From the NCBI GenBank assembly GCA_000320545.1, contig ADNK01000773.1, forward strand, positions 1 through 64,000: 64,000 nt of DNA, written 5' to 3'. Position 1 is the first letter of the stretch; each line of letters starts with the position of its first letter. Below, piece by piece: positions 1 to 12,574 of this stretch. The notes beneath the pieces were generated by a model. The model saw nothing but the letters and a program-made list of their open reading frames with translations. It searched no databases and was not told the origin of the DNA. This DNA is from Bigelowiella natans CCMP2755. Taxonomy: Eukaryota > Cercozoa > Chlorarachniophyceae. Position numbers and translations under genes: made by a program.

Positions 1-957
1 GTAGCCTTTCTCCGTAACGTAAGTGGATTCCTTTATCTTTAACTTGAACTCTTCAAACCTTGCCTGATCATCACCTGTGTTGTAATTAAAATCATGTAGT
101 TCGTCGATCATATCCTGGAAGCGCGTGGCAAAGTCTCTAACAGGTTCTCTCTCATGCTGCATCATTGCTCTGTATTTTCTAATAGCCTGGGGTAGGGAGT
201 TAGCATCCTGTTCATTTACAAAAGCCTTCATTATCGCCTCAACGTCTCGTAGCCCACTAACTGTAGTGTGTATTTTCTCTAGCTGCCTGATCCGGGTCCT
301 GCCTGTCTCGTAAAGGTCCATGGCTTGCTTTATTATAGCTAGCCATTTGAGCTTGTCGTTTTCGGTGGGGTTAGGGGTAAAGTCGCAGAGTATACTCCTA
401 GCGTTCTTCCACCACCTCCTTGCCTCACCTCTTTTCCCGTTGTATTTCGTTATCATAACCGGTGCTGTTTTAACAGACATGAACTGGGTGTTCCGCTGTA
501 CCGGCTGCTGCTGCTTGACGGTGCTCTGGGTCGTCCCCCGCGAGGCGCCCAGACCCCCGTCGTTCCTAAACAAAGCTGCCCACTCTGGAGGTAAGTCTGC
601 TTCGTAATCCATGATGTCCTGCATGATAGCTGCCCAAACATCATGTGTCTGATACTTGTATTCTATCGATACTTTCAGTTTGGCGTAGTTGCTCGCCCTG
701 GGTCGCAAGGCTCGTAATGCCATTACGACCTTCTTGCTTTCGGCGGCCACGTCCTCGTCGTCCGCCTCGTAGAAGTTCTCCAGTGCCTCTGCTGCTGCAT
801 CTGCTTTCTTAATCCCGGGTGCTGGTCCCGGCGGTGCCTGTGGAGGTGTTCCTCCTCCTTCCTTAGCGTCCGTATCGCCCTTCCTTTCCTGTTTCTGCTC
901 GTGCCCTTGCACGGCCTGCGAGCCAAAGTCCTGCTGTTCTTCTAGCTGCTGTGACAT
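1..957 (-). mobile_element. retrotransposon gag polyprotein, 5' part, open at the window edge
   Basis: An uninterrupted minus-strand frame of 319 codons runs from ATG at 955-957 off the left edge. The N-terminal 70 residues are Gln/Glu/Gly/Pro-rich and disordered. The rest is helical and resembles a Ty3/Gypsy or Copia-type retrotransposon gag (capsid-like) domain: a Trp-Trp pair after a Lys/Arg/Gly stretch near residue 175, an Asp-Lys-Leu-Lys-Trp segment near 200, and a late motif of His-Glu-Arg-Glu-Pro-Val-Arg-Asp-Phe near 275, typical of the region before the zinc knuckle. No knuckle, protease or polymerase is visible because the window ends first. The frame is intact, with no stops or shifts, so the copy may be young. 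The start is the first ATG after stops. Capsid function is by family; assignment rests on composition and motif order, not a search. Confidence 0.72.
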
Positions 958-1340
958 TGTTAGTCAAATCGTTTCCCGTGTGTGGAAGCCAAAGGTTGTT
1001 GCGCGTAAGGTGTTCACAGGCCGAGGCGCTACGTGCACAAGTAGGCAGGGGGGGGGAAAGGCACGTTTGCTTCCTTTTGAAGAGTTGTGTTTATTTTTAT
1101 TAAAGATTATATTTTTATTAAATCGTGCACTGCGTAATCATTCGCGAAGCTTTCGCGAATGCCGCCGCACGTGGGGCAGCACACTTCCGGTGTGCTGCCA
1201 TGAGTCCCGCCGGAACCCACGTGCCTATGCTGTATTAATATCTACGTTATCTATATTCTATATCCGCGACAACCCCTTTGTTGTCGCACGTGACTTGTGC
1301 CCGCGTAGTGGTACGCGCTACAGAGAGCAAGACTGAAGGA
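958..1340 (-). promoter_or_regulatory. gag leader / possible LTR end with primer-binding-site candidate and three hairpins
   Basis: This stretch precedes gag on the minus strand. On that strand a sequence beginning TGGGTTCCGG starts at 1219 and runs to about 1202. It starts with TGG as a primer-binding site should, and two bases before it the sequence ends in GGCA, as an LTR 3' end should. An AT-rich block with TATA-like words lies just upstream (1225-1260). Three perfect inverted repeats lie at 1139-1161, 1175-1199 and 1266-1287. I could not find the other LTR boundary, so the LTR extent is unknown. Confidence 0.35.
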
Positions 1341-2393
1341 GCGTGCGTGCAGGCGAACGGACGTCCAGCGCACGTGAAGTGGCTTCCAGTTGACGAACGA
1401 ACAACTGAATGAGTCGATGCAAATGCTTGTCTCCCATGCACGTGGTGATTGCGCACGCAATGCTCGTAGCAAGCATTCGATTCGCAACCTGTGTGCAATT
1501 TGTTCAATGTTCAATGTCAAACGATTGAACCTAGCTGGCTAGCTTGAACCAACTGTTCACAGTGGCGATGAATGAACACTCACAATGACTGAAATGGAAC
1601 CAACTGAGTTTTCCATGCAGTTTGTGTTGTGCACGGGGAATGCTAGAATGCCGTTTTTGGACGTTGCCAAGCAGAATCACGACACGCAACTGATCAGCTG
1701 TCAGTGGGACAACTAGCAATTTGCACCGCTCATTTGCACCGCTCTAGCGCTGAACACGAACGTGGATTGTGCCACACACAGCCAGATTGCACACATCACA
1801 TGGTGTCGGCGGCAGCTGTGTGTCATGTGTGTCAGACATGCTAGCATGCCATGTGGCCATGGATGCCATCAATGTGCACATTCATGCACAAAGCACACGC
1901 AGTGCGCTACTAACTAGCCAACACGAAGTGAAATCACATCTCTGTTCTTCGAGGATCCATCATCGTTTGAAACGTCCATCATCGTTTGAAACGCGATTTC
2001 CCATGAAGCATGGCCTTGGCCCGTGCAAATGAGGCACGAAGACACATGCCTCGAGCAAGGTACATTGGACCACAAATTTAGACATCGATCAGGCCATTTC
2101 TGAGCTACAATGGAGAAAGAAGCACCTAGTGTCACATCTCATGATGACTACTGGCATCAACAGACTGACTGTCATGACTGTACAATCTTGCAGGATGGAA
2201 CGCAATGACCAGGCGAACCAATTTTTTGAGAGCAAATCGAAACGTTATTGCTTCTAATCTAGACTTGCCACATCATCGTAATCCTACAAGAAGTATGGAA
2301 TGAAGATGATGAATGATGATTCTTCCTAAACGAACTCTTTTTGCCGAAAATTGCAATCAGATCTCGCTTTTTCACGAACTTGAATGTAAATTG
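1341..2393. other. intergenic spacer, no gene seen
   Basis: No exon with credible splice phase was found here. Apart from a direct duplication of a 16-17 bp unit near 1962-1990 (CATCATCGTTTGAAACG twice), the stretch is rich in short palindromic words such as GCATGC, CTAGC and TGCACA, a pattern shared with other spacers at gene 3' ends in the window. Confidence 0.5.
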
Positions 2394-5300
2394 TTACGTG
2401 CATATGTGGCTTTTAGTCTCAATGTAATCGGCTAAGAATACCCATTCATCTCCTAAATCATTATCTCCAACGCCATCCTTCTCGTATTTGTGGACTTCCG
2501 CTTCAAGCTAGAACGAGAAATTATTCAGAGATAATGAGTTTGAACATTGATGTTAATTAAAAAATAACTTATGAGAATCTTCAAAAGGATATTCAACGGT
2601 TATGGAAGTTAGCTATCCTTGGTGACATCACCAGATGAAGAAAATTGAGTTGCTTAGCGTCCGGTAAGTTTTGAATTTCCTTGTTACTAAGGGTTTCAAT
2701 TGAAGTCAATGCTCTGTCATTCGTTTTCCCGATCAAGACATTCAGGTACTCCTCAGATTTCTATATTATAAGAAAAACGTGAAAGAGATTCAAGATAACG
2801 CAGCGTCAAATATGTAAAGAATACGATGTGGCTTTGGGACGAAAGTGACATTTCTCTATTTTTTGGCTTCGGGGTCGATCAATACCATATTGTGGGTTGA
2901 GATTTCAGCGGAAATAAGCTGCTGAATTCTGTGCATCAGGAAGACGACAGAGATCATTGTGCCGCCAGTTTCCTCGTCGGAACTGATTTAAAAAAATCAT
3001 TTATCTCTATTATATGCACACATACGCATAAACACACGTAGCTCACATATACACATATTATAATGTTATTTATTAAGTAATTTTAATGTATACGTGTTTG
3101 AGTTTGGGCGTTTCTCATTATCAGCATATTTTTCAATTCCTATGTACCTTCCTGAGGGTGCGACGTATCCTTCTAGAATTCTCCTACGGTCCGTGGCGGT
3201 CCCTGCCTGTGACAGTTGCTGTATGACCCAGTCCACCCTTTGCTGTGCTGTCTGTATATACAAAGGGTTGTTGTCGCCACCACGTTGTAAGAGCAGCAAA
3301 GAATACGGGAAAATTACTACTTAACCATGATATAAAGGCACTGAAGCGAATCACCTCGTCATAGCCACTGAGGTCTATCACTTCCTTTATGAGCGGTTTC
3401 TCCGGTTCCGATTCAAACCGCAGCTTGTCGCGAGGGGACACCTAACCGTAAGAATAAGAATGAAGAAACAACATACCAAATATATATAAAATACCCACAC
3501 ACAACCATTCAGTCTCCCAATTTAATAAAGGATTAATAAAGGTGAAATTTTCCGTCGCTTTCTTCTCTTATCCTGCCTTGTAAGGTCAAAGTGTCTGTTT
3601 ACGTTGGTTCATTTGAACACACCTTAAGTTTGGCCGCATTCTCGGACATCTCGCGGAAGGCAACTTTCTCTTCTTCAGCCTTCGCCTGTTGCAGCAATTT
3701 TGCACCCGAATTTGCTTAGATGGGTAATAGGAGGAGAAGAAAAAAGATTCATATTCACCTTCAGCTCCTCAATTCTTTCTTCTAGACTTGTGGATACCAT
3801 ATCAGAAAACCCCATGGCGCGTAGCGCCTCATCCTCCATTCCGCCTAGAGAATTTATTCCCGCCTCTGAGACCATATTCATGTTCTCGCTGTTTCGTTTC
3901 CCAATATTTGCATCTTGAGAAAGGATCTATCACGATAACACGAAAACGATATTCTGATCAGAATAAGCCTGCTTCGTTTCTTTAGGAATGTTCAACACGT
4001 CTAACGTAACCAACATGCTTAAATTGCACATCACGAATAAATGATGATTTGCTTGTCGGGAGATCATTGCATTATGATATGATTATAATTTTATGATTTA
4101 CTTTCACCTCGTCTAGGGGATTGGAGAATTTGCTGATATCAAAAGCTGCTAATTTTGTTGGACCATTTGAAACGTCGATGCTGTGATCATCTCTTTGGAT
4201 CGATGACTCAACCACCTATTGGAACATTTAGTTGTAATCTGCTCGTTTAGACTGCAACAAGAAATATCTGATATAATTCCCAATAATTTGCTGTAAAGTC
4301 CCCGCTTTTTCCATTATGGATCAAGAATTCATATGTTCATTGATTCAACATTCTGAAATCCTCCTTGTTTTTGCTATTAGGCATTACTGTCTATTGGTGC
4401 TAAAAGCAGTACTTATACTTATACCTGTCCCTCCTTCTTTTCGTTGGCCTTTTTCTCCTCTCCACCAACCATGGAGCTACTTCGGGTGATCTCGCCATCT
4501 TCCGCTGCTGGTGCTGGGGTCAGCGTTTTGGACCACTCCTGTGCGTCAACCTAGGGTGGACGATGATTTAATGACTGGTCTTACCAGCCGCTGCGTTTGC
4601 AGGTGGATATAAAACCCCCACACACAAACACACATTTACAACGGCGAGATACCCCATTGTTCAGAATTCTTTCCCTGTAGAAGGAAACGCGGCCTAAGAG
4701 ACGCTCGAGCTGGACTTTTTTGGTTTGATCCTGGACATAGGATGCACATTCGCTTACAGTATCGTGGTGATGCACCCATAAAAAAATCCTACCTCAGTAT
4801 CTTCTGTTCGCTGGCTTAGCCATTTGAGGAAGTCGATCTGAATTTGCAATTAAGTGGTTAATGCTTTGGAAATGTTGTTTCTTCTGCTGCTGCTGCAATT
4901 TTTCTTACATCAACGTCGTCGATATTGTCTTTCACAATCCTCTCCAGCGATATACCATGCCCAGCGCTTTGTAAATCATCGAAAAGGAGTTCATATAGCC
5001 ATTCCTAAATGAATAGATAAATACTACATTATCAGCACGGATATAAGGACGAAACACTGTGAATCTTGGACGTGCGCACGTGTGTACACACACACACACA
5101 CACACAAATGATACGATGAAGCAGCAGTAGCTGCTGTTGTTAATGATGATGGTAATGATGAATATGATGATGATTCACGAACATATATCTGGATTTTGGT
5201 GTTTTTGTGCTCACACATTATATCTTGATAAAGCAGCACGATGGGGATACTTCTAAAGAGGTACTATTGCTACTACTAACTACTGTTACCTTTGTATTAT

Positions 5301-6746
5301 CGGGCTGTTCGTCGCCAGGCGACGTCATCATGGCGTAAGCATCACCCGGTTGTTCTTCGTCATTATTATCACTTTGTATCGATACAGGATTTGGGTGTAA
5401 TCCTTCTTTCCGGTCAAAAATACTGCTCTTCTTGGTACCATGATCAACATTCTCATGAGCGTTCGTGGCAGCAGTAACAACACCTTCAATCTGCATTGCC
5501 ACATCCTTCTGCCGTGCTTGAAGTGCTGCGATTTGTCCCCTGTTGTCCAACAACACGATGCTTATTTTTCCGAAAAATGGCATCTCGGACCAATATGATA
5601 AAAGGGGGGGGGGTAGGGAGATATTTGCTGTTTTTTGGAATAATATTTGAAATGGATTGGTTACGCGTTGTCTGCTTGGATTTGACGAAGATGCTCCAGC
5701 CGAGAATAGTGAGAATCCTGCATCAACCGCTGATTCATTTCTATCTGCTTTTCAAACACTTGTGTCAGACGAAGATTCGCCTGCACAAGGGCACGTGACT
5801 CTGAGACCAAATCCTCAACAGCTAAACGCAATAGTCTCATCGAAGCCTGTTATTGTAACATGTATGCATACGTGAGACGGAGCTCGGATTCACCAATGGC
5901 AGATGCAACATAAAAATCTGCACGTCCAAAGAAGTAGAAGAAACGTACATCTACTGATGTCGAACCAATAAGGTTGATACCCATGCACCTCTATTTTCAA
6001 GTCAGTCAGAGCTTCGCCAGCAGAAGTCCAGTTGTAGTCCTTTGGAACATACGTGCGGCCTTCTCTCCTGGCTTGGAGGATAGATTCCCTCTACGATTAT
6101 AACGAGCAGTAATAACATAAGCAAAAGCAAGTATCATGTCCCTCGGTGCTTCATGATGACTCATCTCAAGTCTCGAGAAGAAAGGCATGCAGCAAGAGGA
6201 GGAGGAGGAGGAGGAGGAGAGGAGCCCACCCTATTATTATTATGTTTGGTGTGTTCTTTATTGCCATATCTACCAATATCGTCACCATACTATTACTATT
6301 ACTATGATAAACATTACTGTCATCCTTGTTTTCATCTATTCCTTGGTTCGGCTGACCTCAGGCTCGAAGGCTTTACCAGTATCCACCGTTCGACGGTCTC
6401 CTCTGATTATATCATCTAGCACGTCCAGCATCTCGTCATCGTTTTCTTGCTTGTCTGGCAAAGCCCATACTGCCACATGTCGCTTTATTCTCCGCTCTGT
6501 AACTACAGTTCGAGGAGCACCTCGAAGAGTGCAGGCTGGTGAGCAAAGCTTCGCTCTCTCAGCAGCGACGGGTGTACCCCTCCTTCCTGGAGGTGACGTG
6601 CTGCACGTATGCGCAGCAAGAGATGTTAGTGTAGCGGCTGGAGGCAGAGCTAAACGTTGAGATGGAAAGGGTAATTGCCGGATCATGAACAATACTAGCA
6701 GGGCTATGAGGAGCATCCCTGCAAGCGCTCCCCTCGGAGCCGCCAT
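2394..6746 (-). CDS. plastid-targeted multi-exon protein, no family recognised
   Basis: Fifteen exons join with matching phase: 6357-6746, 5989-6090, about 5665-5917, 5290-5539, 4909-5004, 4793-4837, 4425-4550, 4108-4215, 3759-3926, 3623-3685, 3355-3441, 3094-3251, 2886-2982, 2632-2760, 2394-2507 (TAA). The product is about 720 residues. The N-terminus has a signal-anchor (roughly residues 10-23, Leu/Ile/Val) and then a Ser/Thr/Pro/Arg-rich stretch, which looks like a bipartite plastid leader. The body has a Leu/Gln coiled coil (5665-5850), a Lys/Glu-rich middle and a helical C-terminal third. I recognise no domain. Exon 3 is problematic: reading frame changes between 5990 and 5917, and an in-frame TAA lies at 5850-5852, so unusually short introns (31-37 bp) or sequence errors are needed. 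All exons from 5539 downwards are clean, with consensus donors and acceptors. Function unknown. Confidence 0.75.
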
Positions 6747-8013
6747 GGTAGCTGGCTCTGAGTAGGAGGTCCGTTTGGCTTAAGATGTTTCCGGTGTGAT
6801 GCAGGGATTTGTGCGGATATTCATGAAATGGGTCCTATTTATTCCTCCCAATTACCAGATCTTGATGTCGCATGTCCAAAAACGAAACAAATGATTTCCT
6901 GATTTCCTCCCGAGGCGTGCTCTATCGAGTGCGAGCACTGGCGAGGAAGCTGTTTGTTGAGAGTGCGGAAATCAGCGCATTCAGAGACGCTGAATTCGTG
7001 CAACCTTGCTCGGAAACAACACACTTCTTCTTCTAGTCTTCTTTCTCCTTCGTTCTCTTCATTCTGCTCGAACTCTGAGAGCTTTGCCCGACATGAAGCC
7101 CACTCTGTCCTCAACCACAAAGTGCGTTTTGCGTGCCGGAAACCTCAGAATGGAGATGATGCATGTAGTCCTCTGATCAGAGGGCACTCCCATCATCTGC
7201 ACAGCCAGATGCCTTTGTTCTCATCAGCCCAAAGTGCAACAGAGAATGTTTGGGGGATTGCGGAAGAAGTCGGCCGCGGCTAGCATGTTGGCAACGCCAG
7301 AACGGCTGGTGTGCAATTTCCACAATGAGGCGTCGAATTGAATTTTGTGTCTAGCATTGCAATGCAATGCGCGCAGCAGACCAACAATTTTGCTTTGCAC
7401 ATGTGGAACATTGACGCGTGCGAAATTTGCACTGCCGAAGATTGCAACGCCGCCGGGCTAGCGTAGCGGGCTAGCCTGGTAACGTAGCGGGCGTGCACGC
7501 AAGCTCAACCTGCTGGTCAATGTTTGAGCTAACTAGCTAGGTGCGTGCACCATTAGGGTTGCATTCTTGCATTTCCTCCTACATGCATGCATACTTCCCA
7601 TGATACAACTGTGTGTCATCAGCATGTAATTGCATGTGATCTAGTGATGACTGTCACAACACATTCTAAACATTGTGAGCACGAGGCGAAGACAGATGTA
7701 CAATGCTAAGTGTGGCGGTCGTGCGATGACACAAATGTTCGTGAGGCTCGCTGGCTAGTCATTCACGTGCGCGCAGCGAATGCTACACTACATCACTCAT
7801 TGCGCATGTGCATGTCTAGATGTGCCTGCAAAGCTAAAAAGGGCAGTCCCCCCACTAGACTGCTGTGCATGTTAAGTGCAACATTTACATCATCCTGTCA
7901 GATCTCATGAATTATGCACGAACACATGAACTAACGTAAAGCTAATTAGATGCCTTTCGGCTTTTGGGACAAATGCACAGTCAAAGCGATGGTATTAGAA
8001 AAGTCATCTTTTC
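6747..8013. other. intergenic spacer
   Basis: No supported exon. This lies between the 5' end of the plastid-targeted orphan and the 3' end of the DRAM-like gene, so it should hold the orphan's promoter (6750-7200). The part from about 7290 to 7900 has the palindromic-word composition (GCTAGC, TGCATG, CTAGCTAG) seen in other 3' spacers. Confidence 0.5.
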
Positions 8014-8226
8014 TCAATAGCCACTGATACGGGCGTAAGAACCGCCGCTTTCATCTGTGCTCGCAGAGGACCGGCTTCCACCATGCCCGAGAACCTGTTC
8101 ACGTAATTACATATTTTCAAATTACCTCAGCAGCAACATCGTACAATCGAAAGGAGGGTACTAGCTGCAACGCTGCTGCAGCATGTAGGGGCATGTTCTT
8201 CTACTTCCACTAGATGACAACATATG

Positions 8227-8263
<37 letters not shown>

Positions 8264-8558
8264 CAGAGAGACAGATGAATAGATAAACACACCACTCGCA
8301 CACAATATGTTTGTACTTAGTACATGCAAATATAAATATAAAACATTAATATTGTAGAGTACGGCGAGCCAAGGGAGGGGAGGATTCCTATTACCATCAA
8401 GTAGAAATTCGTAGTGTTCGGCAGCTTAAAAACTTCCAAATACCTGATATTATTATCGAACGAGGGATGTACGTAAACGGGGAGAAAACGTCTTGCCGCC
8501 TTGTGGAGAAAGACGATTCCAAATACGAAACTAGAAGTAGCTGTTGTTCATGTTATTG

Positions 8559-8589
<31 letters not shown>

Positions 8590-9833
8590 ACATGAAGTAG
8601 ACAATGCAGAAAGTATTCGTCCATTCGAGGATCACCTAGAGAATATTGTGATTATTCTGCTGCTGCTGCTGATAAGTATTATGATGGTGACTACGGGGAA
8701 GTGAAGGCTCAAACCAACTGCAACAACCGACCTCAAAATTCGTGGTAATAAGAGTCTCAGGCTCTCTACTGATGAGGAATCGCTGCTTGCTCAATACAGA
8801 CAGCACAAATACGACCCATCCTTGGCGTTTATACCCTTTATTACGGACAGAGAGAGGAGGGGGGGGATGCGGAGAGGAAGAAGGAATGGAGAGGGAGGTG
8901 AGTGGTGTGAGGAATATAACTTTTGAGTCAAAACCACATCTTCTAAGTCGTCGTCATGATCATCATTAGGGGTAAAACTTTAGCTCCTCCTCCTCTTCTA
9001 ACCTATTGGGAAAGCGTTCAGAATCATCCTTAGGAACATGTAAATATCGAAGCCGCCGAAGAACACGCCTGCAGCGATGCTGTGGACCGTGATGTTCTAA
9101 TGATAGGTAGGTAGACGGCGACATTGATGGTGATAGCAGCGTGAATATTATAAAGAACAAGGAGGAAGAACATGATGGTGAATCGAGTAAAAGGCGAAGA
9201 GTCACCATTGATGGCAAAAAGATAGTTAGCAATGGTAGTAGTGTTATCATAGGAGGAGGAGGAGGAGGAGTAGTAGTAGTAGTAATATCACTGTTACACA
9301 TCATGAATTTCAATATATGTGGTGAGCAGCAAGGACCGCTTTCTCGTCGACGCAGCCGACGACACTCAATCCAAGGAAAGCCACGACTGACAAGATCTGA
9401 GAGAGTTGTTGTATGGAGGAGGCTTTGGGTTCTAGTAGCTTGCGATGAGATTGATTGGGTGTTACCAGGAGGGGGTACTCATACTTTTCTCTTTCGTACG
9501 CAGTTGCACCAGCAACCGCTGCTTCCACTCTCCGGCTAGCCATAAGCTCTTTCACATCCTCCTCATCTTGCCTGGTAGAATTTTATGATTTTGACAGGAT
9601 GACGAGGGGGAGGAGAGGGGCGGGAGGGAATGAGGGGTATTTTTGACGGAGTATATCGAAGGCAAAGGTGGCGCAAACGGACCCCCGAATCTACTTTTTT
9701 CCTTCTTCTTCTTCCTCTCAATCATTCATATAAGTATTCATCAATCAAACAAGTTTTTATTACCCCCTTGACACCATAGCAATCGATCCTTGCGACATTG
9801 CTTCTTCCACACCAGCTGCTCAAAGCACACCAC

Positions 9834-9865
<32 letters not shown>

Positions 9866-9937
9866 CAACAACATGCTTATTGAAAACATGATGGACACCA
9901 CGAGTAGTGGTACTAGGTGACCGAATAACAAAGCGAG

Positions 9938-9976
<39 letters not shown>

Positions 9977-10229
9977 AATTGTTAGAGAAACATATTTGAG
10001 TATTGTTTAAAGAGTTGAAGGATATTTCCATTTATTGATAATAAATTCTTACTCTCGCTTCCATCATCAGTCCTGGCCAAGTAAAGGAAAATCTTTTTTT
10101 TGGGGGGGGGGAGGGGAGGAAACAGAATATTCTCAATGTGCCTGGACCAAGAACCGAAGTCATCACACAAGTTTTACTACCTGCGAGACAATGGCGCACG
10201 TGCATCCTTGAATCGTTCCCCATCTTCAC
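8014..10229 (-). CDS. FRAG1/DRAM/Sfk1-type multi-pass membrane protein, copy B
   Basis: Supported exons: 9466-9566, 9337-9396, 9003-9096, 8732-8768, 8395-8530, 8126-8164, 8014-8094 (TGA), all in phase. The N-terminal exons (about 9600-10229, perhaps starting at an ATG near 10227-10229) are not resolved. Family signature, from memory of animal DRAM: a soluble Arg/Glu helix, then a hydrophobic segment ending Gly-Cys-Val-Asp-Glu (9337-9396), then a Val-His-Ser-Ile-Ala-Ala-Gly helix with a Gly-Gly-Phe-x-x-Tyr-Met core (9003-9096). This is the order of membrane segments 3 and 4 in the family. The C-terminal tail is Ser/Gly-rich. In animals these proteins act in lysosome/autophagy or lipid signalling; the role here is inference. 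It lies head-to-tail with a second family member at 10838-13101, suggesting tandem duplication. An (CA)n tract and a (GTT)n tract lie in its introns. Confidence 0.68.
8229..8262. repeat. (CA)n microsatellite in a DRAM-like gene intron
   Basis: About 17 CA units, inside the intron between exons 8126-8164 and 8395-8530. Confidence 0.95.
9940..9972. repeat. (GA)n microsatellite
   Basis: About 16 GA units in the unresolved 5' part of the DRAM-like copy B. Confidence 0.95.
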
Positions 10230-10239
10230 GAGAGAGAGA

Positions 10240-10261
10240 GGGGGGGGGGGGGGGGGGGGGG
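10240..10261. repeat. poly-G tract
   Basis: At least 20 consecutive G after a (GA)n run. Such runs are prone to length errors in assemblies. Confidence 0.9.
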
Positions 10262-10785
10262 AAGAAAGAGTTAAGGACTAAGCCCCGTTAGAGCAGACAA
10301 AGGGAAGTACTACCACATCAGCATGAAGAAGCACATTATCAGCATCAATTAATCAATCAATCAATCGACACGCCTACACACACCTACACACACACACGCA
10401 CATCTACCTTGAGATCCAATCTCCAGGAACATAAACCCACAAATCGGAGATGAAAGGAAGATGACCAGAGGGCAACTCCCCAAATACGGCGGCTAATGAT
10501 GATTATAAGGATACGCCATATTAGATCATTACCGCAATGATGGCACATGTCATCGAGTACTAGATTTTTTTAATCATATTTTAGTTATTGTTGTTGTTGC
10601 TGCTGCTGCTGCTGCAGCTGTTGATGATGTACTTGCAATAAGGGTCGAGAGAAGAGTCATCACGCAAGCGCCCAGGGAGATACTGCGGAGGTATCGTGCG
10701 CTGCAAGGAAATGGTAATGGTGATGATGATGATGATGATGATGATAAATCAATCAGAACACAAACACAGAGGGAAAAAGAGTATA

Positions 10786-10823
<38 letters not shown>

Positions 10824-10837
10824 TCCAGCTAGAAAGT

Positions 10838-11896
10838 CTAAGTTACAGCTCTGCCTAATAATACCTGATATGCGGTCCGATATCACCATTGTCGTCGTCA
10901 TCATGAGGGTGTTGTTAATGTTGTCTCCCTGCCACTGATCATGCAATGAAGACTCAGCAACCATCATCATCATCATCATCCCCATCATTATCACAATCAC
11001 TACCCATCAATCAAGACACTCCTTGCTTGCTATTTCTCTCAGAGCTTATGCTCTCTCTCGCCCCGTCCCGCTACCCCCTCCCCCCCCTGCCTTCTCTCGT
11101 TCCTGATATTACATACTTCTACTAACGACCTTGACAAAGGATAAGTTGACGGAGGGTGCGAAGGTAAAGACGTAGTGCACTACCCACCCACATATAGCAC
11201 CCACATTGCTCCATTCGAACTAGAATATTACACGATTAGCAGTGCATTCCATCATCATGCATCCATCCATCCCTCACCAACACCACCACCATCATCATCA
11301 TCTTCTTCGTCTTCATCACCAACATCATCATCATCATCATCATCATCACAGCTGTCGAGTTGACCGACCACAGCCAAAGGAGTCTCGTCAAGAACTTTCT
11401 CGATGCCCGGGATGAACCGTACCTTTCATGAGTTGGAGAGAGAACAAGTACGATTATCACCGTCCGTTTTGTTTACCATCCGTCGCAATTTGCAGTGGGG
11501 GGCAGAGGAGGGGAAGAGGGAGGGAAAAGAGACGGTTTTGAATTGTGTGCCCCTTGTTTGCCATGTCGTGTCTGTTGCGCAGCATGATGCTTACTACTAC
11601 CTTCGATATTATGGATATACCCACCAAAAGAACATCCACGCGCCGAGCAAAGATCTGAATCGCATGGAAAAGGTCAGAATGACGACGATCGAGGAGGGCA
11701 TAACGCGAATAAATAATGATGCAAATGAATGGATGTGGAGTCGTCCTCGAGTGTATTCTTCTCGCAAGAGAGACGTTTCCATTTACTACTTACTTACTTA
11801 CTTACCCCTCGGCTATGGGGTGTTTGTGCTGAAGTGATGATTCCAAACATATCAAATAGGACAAAGAATGTCACCGCGCAGAACACGTGAATCTGA

Positions 11897-11928
<32 letters not shown>

Positions 11929-12531
11929 TTTGTAGTAGTAGTAGCAGGAGTAGTAGTCTAGAATTAGTCGCTTTGTCTGTGGTGAAGCAAAAACCAAACG
12001 ATCTCCCCCCCCCTCCTAGTTTGCCCGCTGCGCTCTCTTTTCTCCTCTTTCTCACACACAACACCTCTGGGCCACCACGGCAGTCCTAAATAGCAAAATA
12101 ATAACAACAAAATCACATTTGGTTATGGATCACTGGATATATATCTTTGCAACTAGCAGCGTTTTCGGCGTCTTTTTATCGTTGTTGCTCTTACCGGATT
12201 CTTGGTATCACAAACGGGGGGTACCCAGCTCAGGCAAAATATTGCAACCTGTTGTCATCGGTTACTTGAGTCCGGTGGTTGGTGTCGTAGATCAATCGAG
12301 GAATGTATTAATTTACCAATGATATGACGAGCAGCACCCCTTCGCTTACGATAAATCCTGGCTGATATTTATATTTTATAGTGTCTTAGCATTGCATCTA
12401 CCGTCAAGCAAGATTTATTTGCTGGGGAAAAGGATACAACCCCACCTCTGGAGACTGGGCTAGAACAGTGACCCGCGCCCAGTAAATGAAGATTGCGGCC
12501 ATGTATAGCATATCACATGCGTAGCCAGCTG

Positions 12532-12574
<43 letters not shown>

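Noticed and set aside
1202-1221. tRNA-like 3' end (GAGTCCCGCCGGAACCCA) on the plus strand
   Set aside because: No upstream cloverleaf arms pair with it, and the T-loop and acceptor lengths do not fit; better read as a possible primer-binding site.
5850-5852. In-frame TAA as a reassigned Gln codon
   Set aside because: Other genes in the window end at TAA, TAG and TGA, so a code change is not supported.
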